In this document: positions 1 through 6,451 of the stretch, piece by piece
How positions within the stretch are numbered: the first letter of the stretch is position 1
Layout: the number at the start of each line of letters is the position of its first letter
Assembly (NCBI GenBank): GCA_013151775.1
Contig: JAADHO010000021.1
Coordinates: forward strand, 1-33,679
Length of the DNA stretch: 33,679 nt
Origin: Deltaproteobacteria bacterium
GTDB taxonomy: Bacteria > Myxococcota_A > Polyangia > Polyangiales > Houyiibacteriaceae
Direction: 5' to 3'
Position numbers and translations under genes: made by a program
Notes under the pieces: generated by a model
The model's database searches: none
Seen by the model: the letters and a program-made list of their open reading frames with translations, nothing else
Told to the model about the DNA's origin: nothing

Positions 1-54
1 CGGCTGCTCGAGGGGGAGCCAGTCATGCAAGCGCTCTCAACCTCGGGCAAATGA
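1..54 (+). CDS. C-terminal end of probable antitoxin (partial)
   Basis: An open frame runs in from the left edge and ends with TGA at 52-54. It encodes the last 17 residues of a protein, RLLEGEPVMQALSTSGK. Its stop overlaps the ATG of the downstream RelE/ParE-type toxin in an ATGA arrangement, which is the usual antitoxin-toxin layout in type II systems. The assignment as antitoxin rests on position only, since the tail itself has no recognisable motif. Confidence 0.55.
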   Translation, partial: RLLEGEPVMQALSTSGK

Positions 55-368
55 ATCGACTCCATTTGCGCTTTGCACCCGGAGCGGCTGAACAGCTGAA
101 TGTGGCAGCGGAATGGTGGAAACAGAATCGACCAGCCGCGGCCGACCTCTTCACAGCCGAGTTCAGAGCGGCGGCTGAGCTATTGTGTGAGGTGCCGGCC
201 GTCGGCGCGATCTATCCCAATGACGAATTGAGGGACGTGCGCCGCTACCTGATGCGAAAGACCCGTTTCCACATCTACTACGTCGTGGACGCGAACGCGC
301 TGATCATCGCTGCCGTGTGGAGCGCGGTGAGAGGCCACGGGCCCTTCGCGCCATCTGCATCGGGTTGA
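51..368 (+). CDS. RelE/ParE family type II toxin
   Basis: This is a 105-residue protein with the RelE/ParE fold signature. A helical N-terminal half contains EWWKQNRPAAADLF, followed by the conserved P-x-x-G-x-x-Y turn (VPAVGAIYP), then the strands VRRYLMRKTRFHIYYVVD and the terminal AAVWSAVRG. Family members either poison DNA gyrase (ParE) or cleave mRNA on the ribosome (RelE). The sequence looks closer to ParE, with Arg-rich strands and a final W-x-x-x-RG motif. The target cannot be decided from sequence. The start ATG overlaps the stop of the upstream partial gene by four bases, so the two are probably co-translated and the upstream product is the likely antidote. Confidence 0.85.
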   Translation: MNRLHLRFAPGAAEQLNVAAEWWKQNRPAAADLFTAEFRAAAELLCEVPAVGAIYPNDELRDVRRYLMRKTRFHIYYVVDANALIIAAVWSAVRGHGPFAPSASG

Positions 369-455
369 GTCGCGACGTCCGAGCCCCCGCCCCCTGGCTC
401 CCACGTGACGCGCAGCGTAGGTTCGGGCCTCACCGCGGACCACCGACGAGGCTCG

Positions 456-1256
456 ATGATCGACAAGAAGCTGCGCTTTTACTCCTACAACGTGAATGGC
501 CTCAGGGCCTGCACCAGGAAAGGTTTCCGCGAGTGGCTGAAGACGAGCCGCGCGGATCTGGTGGGGCTGCAGGAGGTGCGCGCCAAGCCTGAGCAGCTCG
601 AGGACGATGTGCGCGATCCCAAGCGCTGGCACACGCACTTCGTGCCGGCGGAGCGCCCGGGCTACAGCGGCGTCGGGCTCTACTCACGCGAGCCGGCGGA
701 CGAGCTCGAGACTTCCTTGGGCGAAGAGCGCTTCGACTCCGAGGGCCGCCTCGTGTTCGCGCGCTTTGGCCCACTCTTGATCGTCAACGGCTACTTCCCC
801 AACGGCTCAGGCAAGAACCGAGACAACTCCCGCGTGCCCTACAAGCTCGACTTCTATCGCGCCCTCTTCGAGAAGCTCGAGGCGGAGCGCGCAGCCGGCG
901 GGCGCATCCTGGTGATGGGCGACTTCAACACCGCCCACGAGGCACGCGACCTGGCGCGACCCAAGGCCAACGAGAAGACGAGCGGCTTCTTGCCTGAAGA
1001 GCGCGCGGAGCTCGGGCGCTGGCTCGACAGCGGCTGGACCGACACCTTCCGCCACTTCGAGGAGGGCACGGGCCACTACTCGTGGTGGAGCCAACGCTTC
1101 GGTGTGCGCGCCAAGAACATCGGCTGGCGCATCGACTACATCCTCGCGTCGCCCGGCGCCATGGAGTACGTGCGCGGCGCGCGGATCCACCCCACGGTGA
1201 TGTGCTCCGACCACTGCCCGATCAGCGTCGACCTCGACCCGGCCATCCGCACTTGA
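456..1256 (+). CDS. xthA: Exodeoxyribonuclease III (AP endonuclease)
   Basis: This is a DNA base-excision-repair enzyme of the exonuclease III/AP endonuclease family, which cuts 5' of abasic sites and degrades 3' ends. The 266-residue length is normal. Visible motifs are NVNGLRA (residues 12-18), the metal-binding Glu in GLQE (E40), GDFNTAH (D156, N158), the WWSQRFGVRAKNIGWRIDY block typical of ExoIII, and the catalytic SDHCP (D252, H253). An upstream ATG at 405 would add 17 residues with no family counterpart. The ATG at 456 has GAGG four to eight bases before it and puts the protein start where the family begins. The last 32 coding bases lie inside a 48-bp repeat that recurs at 2687-2734, immediately before hflX. 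Confidence 0.95.
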   Translation: MIDKKLRFYSYNVNGLRACTRKGFREWLKTSRADLVGLQEVRAKPEQLEDDVRDPKRWHTHFVPAERPGYSGVGLYSREPADELETSLGEERFDSEGRLVFARFGPLLIVNGYFPNGSGKNRDNSRVPYKLDFYRALFEKLEAERAAGGRILVMGDFNTAHEARDLARPKANEKTSGFLPEERAELGRWLDSGWTDTFRHFEEGTGHYSWWSQRFGVRAKNIGWRIDYILASPGAMEYVRGARIHPTVMCSDHCPISVDLDPAIRT

Positions 1257-1272
1257 GGCTCCACGGACTCAC
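1225..1272 (+). repeat. 48-bp direct repeat, left copy
   Basis: Bases 1225-1272 match 2687-2734 at 47 of 48 positions. The only difference is G at 1257 versus A at 2719. This copy covers the end of xthA (VDLDPAIRT and stop) plus 16 bases beyond it. The match breaks at 1224 and 1273. Confidence 0.95.
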
Positions 1273-1300
1273 CACAGCTCAGGTGCTGCTCGACATCTGA
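1253..1300 (+). pseudogene. Vestigial hflX start (duplicate)
   Basis: Starting at TTG 1253, the sequence reads MRLHGLTTAQVLLDI and stop. The true HflX begins MKLHGLTSG from an equivalent TTG at 2715. The first seven codons lie in the repeated block and the rest diverges. I read this as the remnant of the hflX start left next to xthA when the two genes were separated. The part after LHGLT may simply be unrelated insert sequence. Confidence 0.5.
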
Positions 1301-1311
1301 CTCGTCCGGGC

Positions 1312-2535
1312 TCAGCCACCCCTCGCGTACGCGTCCACCAGCGCGATCCCCGTCCTGACACTAGGAGCGGCGTTCTCGACATAGATCGGGACCTGCACGG
1401 CCCATGAGATGCGTACCGCCTCGAACAGCAGCGCGTGGAGGAAGCTCTGGGTGCAGACGTCCATGTGCCGAAAATCGAGGGCCACAGCTTCGCGAGCGAA
1501 GAGCCTCTTCTGGAGTTGATCTCGCGATACGAGCGCCGCCTGCTCCACGTCCTCGGCGATGGTTCGGACCAGGTAGCTGAACGTTCCGTCCGGCGGCGGC
1601 TCGAAACGAACCCAGGCCGAGGTATTGCGCTCCGGCGTACGCTGCTGAGCCTTCGCGCTGATGGTCTCGATCAGCGCCGCATGATCCTTCACTTCGTCCA
1701 AGGGAAACTCAAAGGTGACCAAGGTCCCCGGAAAGCTACGTTGGCGAAGAAACGACAGACGTCGTTGCTCATAGCCTGCGCCGCCGCGAAGCAGCAGCGC
1801 CGCCCCGCGACTCGCGACCAGAAGCCGCCCCGTAGTCAGCTTCGCCATCTCGGAGATGAAGAACAAGCCCATGCCCGCGTTGAAGGCGGAGCCCGTGCGC
1901 CCGGGCCCAAAGGACCCGGAGACGTGTGGTTGAAGCGCTTTCACCAGGGCGGCCTCGGCATCCGAGAGATCAGGATAGGTCGCGCCCAACGCTTCCAAGA
2001 CGCCCATCCCTGCGTCTGCCACGACCACCTGCACGGCGCTCCTCTCGTATCCGCGGAAGCCAGCGTCCATACGTTGCGCGGCCACGACGCACCCGAGCGG
2101 GTCGCCTGAATGCTGCACCGCGTTCCGCATCAACTCGACCAGCACGTAGATCAAGCTGCGCAGAGTCTCATCTTCCTCCTCTTCCGGGAGGAGCATTCTC
2201 GCGATCTCACGCGCGATCCCCTCGACGACGTCTATTGCCATGACTCGTCGCAACCCGACGGTCTGGCCGGCCTCTCCTGAAAGCCCGCCCTGACCGGCCA
2301 CGACCTCGTCGAAGCCTACGGCGTGGGCGAAACGCATCGCCGCTCGATCGCCGCCGCCAGATAGCCGAAGCTCATCGCCTCCGTTCTTCCTCGCCAGGAC
2401 CGCGAGCCCCGCCAAAGCCCACACCTCCGCGACCGAGACTTCATCCAGGTTGGCCTCGCCTGTCGCGACGGCGTGCTCCAACCAAGCCAGAAACGACCGA
2501 GGAGCATGCAGCCGAAAGCGTTCGGGTCGATGCAT
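1312..2535 (-). CDS. GHKL-type ATPase with C-terminal STAS-like (DUF4325-like) domain
   Basis: This 407-residue soluble protein has three parts. Residues 1 to about 75 form an alpha/beta segment. A histidine-kinase-like ATPase domain follows, with an N box ELMRNAVQHS (E134, N138), a G1 box DAGMG (from D174) and a G2 box GMGLFFISEMAKL (near residue 220). From about residue 335 a STAS-like domain, recalling DUF4325, includes VSRDQLQKRLF and VALDFRHMDVCTQSFLHALL. There is no phosphoacceptor His domain and no membrane segment, so it is not an ordinary sensor kinase. Such proteins are expected to bind ATP and regulate or be regulated by a partner, but the role here is unknown. The start at 2535 is chosen because the family-like region begins there. 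An earlier ATG at 2601 would add 22 residues. It is the only gene in the repeat-bounded insert and appears poorer in GC than its neighbours. Confidence 0.7.
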   Translation of the reverse strand: MHRPERFRLHAPRSFLAWLEHAVATGEANLDEVSVAEVWALAGLAVLARKNGGDELRLSGGGDRAAMRFAHAVGFDEVVAGQGGLSGEAGQTVGLRRVMAIDVVEGIAREIARMLLPEEEEDETLRSLIYVLVELMRNAVQHSGDPLGCVVAAQRMDAGFRGYERSAVQVVVADAGMGVLEALGATYPDLSDAEAALVKALQPHVSGSFGPGRTGSAFNAGMGLFFISEMAKLTTGRLLVASRGAALLLRGGAGYEQRRLSFLRQRSFPGTLVTFEFPLDEVKDHAALIETISAKAQQRTPERNTSAWVRFEPPPDGTFSYLVRTIAEDVEQAALVSRDQLQKRLFAREAVALDFRHMDVCTQSFLHALLFEAVRISWAVQVPIYVENAAPSVRTGIALVDAYARGG

Positions 2536-2686
2536 AGCTCTGCTGTCTATCGCGAAGGATCCTCCGCGGCCAGCGGAGTGGGCAGAAACACGTTGGCACA
2601 AGCATTTGCATCCCGCGCGGAGGACGGCGGCTGGCCTCGAGGTCGCGCGCGTCGTAGCTTCGGCGCCTCGACGCGCTCCATGCGCG

Positions 2687-2734
2687 GCGTCGACCTCGAC
2701 CCGGCCATCCGCACTTGAAGCTCCACGGACTCAC
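2687..2734 (+). repeat. 48-bp direct repeat, right copy
   Basis: This is the second copy of 1225-1272, with one mismatch. It contains the duplicated end of xthA (2689-2718) and the TTG start plus first codons of hflX. The sequence before 2687 shows no similarity to the xthA body, so only the junction was duplicated. Confidence 0.95.
2689..2718 (+). pseudogene. Duplicated xthA 3' end fragment
   Basis: These 30 bases encode VDLDPAIRT and stop, identical to the end of the intact xthA at 1227-1256. The stop overlaps the TTG start of hflX as TTGA. This indicates that in the ancestral order xthA ended directly on hflX. The fragment has no start of its own and is a relic, although it may still be translated as the tail of an accidental frame. 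Confidence 0.75.
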
Positions 2735-4343
2735 TTCGGGCCTCGCGCCCTCCCAACTACAGGCCCTCGAGCGCCTGTATCAGCGGCACGTGCCCTTCGA
2801 CGCGCTGACCACGCCGGAGCTCAGCCGCACCATGGCCGAGGCGACCGCGCGCACCGGTCGACAGGTAGGCGTGCTGGTCGATCGCGACGGGCGCGTGAAC
2901 CACGTGATCGTCGGCGACGCCACCCACATCGATCTGCCCGACGTGGGTCGGCTGCGCGCCGCGGGAGGCCGCCTGCGCGGGCTACGCCTGCTGCACACGC
3001 ATCTTCACAACGAGCCGCTGACGCGGGATGACTTGGTCGATCTGACCCTGCTGCGCCTCGACATGGTCGCGGCCTTCTGCCTCGCGCCGAGCGGCCTCTT
3101 CCGCCAGGTCTACTACGGCCACAACGTGCCCCTCGACCCGAGCGGCGAGGGCGAGCCCTACGCGGTCTACGGGCCGATCGCTCACGACCAACTCGACGTG
3201 AACCCCAAGCGCATCGTGGAGGCGCTCGAGCAGGAGTTCACGCGCGCCGCCAAGGCGCACCGCACGAAAGCCAAGGACGGTCGCGCCATGCTCGTGCACG
3301 TGTGCGACAAGCGCGACGCGGCCAAGGCGGAGGACTCCCTGAGGGAGCTGTCGGAGCTCGCGCGCACCGCCGGGGTCGAGGTCGCGGACCGCGTACTTCA
3401 GGTGCGCCACCGCGTCGATCCCAAGTACGTGCTCGGCCGCGGCAAGCTCGAGGAGGTCGTGATCCGCGCCATGCAGCGCGACGTGGAGGTGCTGATCTTC
3501 GACCGGAATCTCTCACCCGCCCAGGCCGCGGCCATCGCCAAGATGACGGACCTCAAGGTGCTCGACCGCACGCAGCTGATCCTCGACATCTTCGCGCAGC
3601 GTGCCGAGAGCCGAGACGGCAAGCTCTCCGTGGAGCTCGCGCAGACCAAGTATCTGCTGCCGCGCCTCGGCGCCAAAGACGACGCTCTGTCTCGTCTGAG
3701 CGGCGGCATCGGCGGACGCGGACCCGGCGAGACCAAGATCGAGGTGGGCAAGCGCCGCGCGAACGACCGCATCACCAAGCTCAAGCGCGACCTCGCCAAG
3801 CTCGCCGGTCAACGCAAACAGCGGCGACGGCGGCGGCAGAAGAGTCGCGCACCGATCGTGGCCTTGGTCGGCTACACCAACGCCGGCAAGAGCACGCTCT
3901 TGAATCAGCTCACCGGCAGCGACGTGCTCGCCGAGGACGCCCTCTTCGCGACCTTGGACACGCGCTCGCGCAGGCTCTACCTGCCGTCGGCGCGCGAGGC
4001 GGTCGTCACGGACACCGTCGGCTTCATTCGCGAGCTGCCCAAGGATCTCTTCGACGCCTTCCGCTCCACGTTCGAAGAGGCCGAAGACGCCGACCTCTTG
4101 CTCCACTGCGTGGACGCGTCGGATCCGAGTCACGCCGAGCAGATTCGGACCAGTGAGCGGCTCCTGCTCGACCTCGGCCTCGAGCACATTCCGCGCCTGA
4201 TGGTGTTCACCAAGGCCGACCGCCTCGATGGGGGGCGCGCCGAGGCCCTCGCCGCGGGCCACGGTGGTGTCGCCCTGAACGCCCTCGACCGCGCCTGCCG
4301 CCCTGACCTGCTCGCGCGCATGGACTCGATGCTGCCGGGCTGA
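2715..4343 (+). CDS. hflX: GTPase HflX
   Basis: HflX is a ribosome-binding GTPase that splits stalled 70S ribosomes under stress. This 542-residue copy is of the long type, with an N-terminal extension of about 190 residues before the HflX core. The core shows LGRGKLEE, FDRNLSPAQ, LDRTQLILDIFAQRA, the glycine-rich linker LSGGIGGRGPGETKIE, and an RKQRRRRRQ basic stretch. The G domain follows: GYTNAGKST (G1, from residue 386), ATLDTRSR, DTVGF (G3, from 433) and TKAD (G4, from 499). The start is a TTG at 2715, supported by the family-like N-terminus (GLAPSQLQALERLY). It overlaps the relic xthA stop. The extension contains HTHLHNEPLTRDD, resembling a metal-binding loop; whether it binds metal is unknown. 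Because it lies behind the insert, its transcription must now start within or beyond that insert. Confidence 0.95.
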   Translation: MKLHGLTSGLAPSQLQALERLYQRHVPFDALTTPELSRTMAEATARTGRQVGVLVDRDGRVNHVIVGDATHIDLPDVGRLRAAGGRLRGLRLLHTHLHNEPLTRDDLVDLTLLRLDMVAAFCLAPSGLFRQVYYGHNVPLDPSGEGEPYAVYGPIAHDQLDVNPKRIVEALEQEFTRAAKAHRTKAKDGRAMLVHVCDKRDAAKAEDSLRELSELARTAGVEVADRVLQVRHRVDPKYVLGRGKLEEVVIRAMQRDVEVLIFDRNLSPAQAAAIAKMTDLKVLDRTQLILDIFAQRAESRDGKLSVELAQTKYLLPRLGAKDDALSRLSGGIGGRGPGETKIEVGKRRANDRITKLKRDLAKLAGQRKQRRRRRQKSRAPIVALVGYTNAGKSTLLNQLTGSDVLAEDALFATLDTRSRRLYLPSAREAVVTDTVGFIRELPKDLFDAFRSTFEEAEDADLLLHCVDASDPSHAEQIRTSERLLLDLGLEHIPRLMVFTKADRLDGGRAEALAAGHGGVALNALDRACRPDLLARMDSMLPG

Positions 4344-4361
4344 CTCGCGGACGCGAAGCGC

Positions 4362-6254
4362 CTAGGGGTACTCGCGCACGCCCAGGTCGAAGCCGCCACT
4401 ACGGAGCGCGTTGATCATATCGTGATCGATGGGCGCGTAGTCCGGCGGCGGCACGTCGAAGAGCAGGTCGTCGGCTCCCGCGTTGATGGCGGGGCTGTCC
4501 GATTGCAAGCTGAAGTCGAGCCCGCTTGGATCGGTGAACTTGGGATCCTGATCGAGGATATTCGTCGCTGTGTCCACGCCGGTGGCGTCGATGGTCGAGG
4601 AGCCCATGTCGAAAAAGAGGTTGTCGCTGATTCGACTATTCTCTGGACTATTGTCGTCGATGTACACGCTGTTACGACCATCGAGCGGTTCGGACGAATT
4701 CATCACTACGATATTGTTTCGGAATTCTGTGCTCAGGATTCCGCTCCCGACGGAGAAAGCAACATACGCAGAATTGTACAGAACATTGTTGTAAAAGCGC
4801 GTGTCCGCAGTATTGGCGATTACGGTCGGAGCCCAGCCGATGTTATCGGTATCCGTCCGATCGAGTGTCCCACAGTTCATGAACAAGTTGTTGTAGACGA
4901 ATGTGGGCTCCGGAGCTGGCTCAGGCGGGTCGTAGCTCAGGTCGTAGACGTTGATCGCCACAGCACGCTGGGGACTACAGTCGACAATATTATTGAACAC
5001 AAAATGCGCCTTGAGGATTTGCGTACCCGGATCACATCGGTTTTCCTGATGATTGATGGATAGCACGGGTCCACGACCGAAGTCATTGTCGTACACGTAG
5101 TTCCACCCGAGATGATTTCCTACGATATCGGCACATCCGCTAAAATACGTGGCATGGTCGAAGCGGCTCTTGCTACGTCCACCATGAATGGCGTTGCCCA
5201 ATATCTTGTTTCCGCTGCCACCCGTGACGAGCGTTCCGGTCCCGGAGCCGTATTGATCTTTCAGACCAATAAGATCGTTTCCGATGAATCGATGATAGCT
5301 CGCCAAGCTCGCGGCCATCCACTCGGAGTCGATTTGAAAACCAGAGAAGACCATGTATTCGTTGCCGAACTTGATGCCGGTCCTGAAGTTCACGTTGTAG
5401 GACGCCACAAAGATCCGAGGCGTATCCCCCGGATACGCGAGCATCGCGATCGGACGACCTGCCTCACCGCTGGGCTCCGAGTTGCGGATCCACAACACCG
5501 AGTTTCCGCCATTCGCTCGGGAGTCGTAAGTCCCGGCACGGAAGTAGTAGAGGTCCCCAGGCTGCATGCCTGCGACGAAGCCGCTGCCGCCCGACGCTTG
5601 GGTGTAGACGAAGGGGTCAGAGAGCGACCCCGTGCCGTCCGCACCAGACGCGGCCACGAAGAAGATGCGGCCGCTTCGAATCGTAAACGGCAAGGGGGCG
5701 GAGGTCTTGTCACCGACGGTCACCGTGATCTCCGTCGGTCCGTCGCCCATCGCGCTCCCGAGCCAAAACGTGATCCGACTCCAAAAGGGCGTTGGCCAGG
5801 CCTCTCCCCACACTTGGTAGTCCGAATCGGATTCGAGACGTTGGCCACCCACGGTGACATAGCTGTCGCCGCGAGCCGTGCCCAAGCCGTGTCCCCAGAT
5901 GGTCACGGCGACGCCCTTGGTGGACGAACCGCCCCAGCCGGTGCTCGGGCCCGACTCGATGTCCGAGAACAGAAGTGTGGGCTGCCCCGGTTGGAAGGTG
6001 CCCGCGTCTCGTGCAGCTCCGTCCCGGCCGCCTGCGTCTCGGGCAGCACCGTCTCGAACTGCGGCATCGCTCCCGCTGCCATCCGCAGAGCCCGAATCGT
6101 CGACGGCGCCGGAGTCCGTAGCCGAACCTGAGTCAGCGGGCGCGGCGTTTCCCCCACCGCATGCCATGCTCGTGAGACAGATGGCGCCGAGGCCGACGGT
6201 GATCACCTGCAGCCAAGGTGTCCTGGAGTGGAGTGGTCGATAGCTGAGTCGCAT
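4362..6254 (-). CDS. Lipoprotein with IPT/TIG and right-handed beta-helix domains
   Basis: This 630-residue exported protein starts with a signal peptide ending TSMAC (probable lipidation Cys, imperfect lipobox). A linker of about 50 residues rich in Asp, Gly, Ser and Ala (repeats of DSG and RDGAARDAG type) follows. Next comes an IPT/TIG-like immunoglobulin fold (VAVTIWGHGLG, VTVGGQRL, ITVTVGDKTSAPLPF). A long parallel beta-helix occupies the rest, with rungs such as VFNNIVDCS, VYNNLFMNC, FYNNVLYNS and FRNNIVVMN, closing with QDPKFTDPSGLDFSLQSDSPAINAGA. Beta-helix proteins of this kind are often polysaccharide lyases or surface adhesins, but no catalytic residues could be assigned. The ATG at 6254 is preferred because it begins the signal peptide; an earlier one at 6314 adds 20 unlikely residues. 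The centre of the gene is AT-richer (about 48% GC in a sampled line) than its flanks. Confidence 0.8.
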   Translation of the reverse strand: MRLSYRPLHSRTPWLQVITVGLGAICLTSMACGGGNAAPADSGSATDSGAVDDSGSADGSGSDAAVRDGAARDAGGRDGAARDAGTFQPGQPTLLFSDIESGPSTGWGGSSTKGVAVTIWGHGLGTARGDSYVTVGGQRLESDSDYQVWGEAWPTPFWSRITFWLGSAMGDGPTEITVTVGDKTSAPLPFTIRSGRIFFVAASGADGTGSLSDPFVYTQASGGSGFVAGMQPGDLYYFRAGTYDSRANGGNSVLWIRNSEPSGEAGRPIAMLAYPGDTPRIFVASYNVNFRTGIKFGNEYMVFSGFQIDSEWMAASLASYHRFIGNDLIGLKDQYGSGTGTLVTGGSGNKILGNAIHGGRSKSRFDHATYFSGCADIVGNHLGWNYVYDNDFGRGPVLSINHQENRCDPGTQILKAHFVFNNIVDCSPQRAVAINVYDLSYDPPEPAPEPTFVYNNLFMNCGTLDRTDTDNIGWAPTVIANTADTRFYNNVLYNSAYVAFSVGSGILSTEFRNNIVVMNSSEPLDGRNSVYIDDNSPENSRISDNLFFDMGSSTIDATGVDTATNILDQDPKFTDPSGLDFSLQSDSPAINAGADDLLFDVPPPDYAPIDHDMINALRSGGFDLGVREYP

Positions 6255-6451
6255 GATGATCGTCCGTGTGGGTGGTCGCGGGCTTGGTCCGAGCGCGCTC
6301 AGGCTAGACGACATGGCGCATCAGCTGTAGCTAAACTCGCCTATATCCCTCCAATCTCCGGCTCCGCACCAGCCTCGTGAAGCGGCTGTATGCGGGACTG
6401 GGCTGAATACCTGCTACGGTCCGGCATGTGTGGATCGACTGTGAGGCGCCT

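Larger units (their letters stand above)
1225..2734. mobile_element. Putative inserted cassette bounded by 48-bp direct repeats
   Basis: About 1.4 kb (1273-2686) lies between two near-perfect 48-bp copies of the xthA-hflX junction. It carries a single reverse-strand gene for an ATPase. Removing the insert and one repeat restores xthA directly joined to hflX through a TTGA stop/start overlap. Sampled 60-base lines inside the insert are about 52-60% GC, against about 67% in a sampled line of hflX. No integrase, transposase or terminal inverted repeat is visible. It could be site-specific integration in trans with the repeats as attachment sites, or a duplication-linked insertion by illegitimate recombination. 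Confidence 0.5.

Noticed and set aside
405-455. Extended N-terminus for exonuclease III
   Set aside because: These 17 residues have no family counterpart and ATG 456 has a ribosome-binding-like GAGG.
2592-2611. Sigma-54-like sequence TGGCAC...TTTGCA upstream of hflX
   Set aside because: The GG and GC elements are 11 bases apart instead of the strict 10, and it lies inside the insert.
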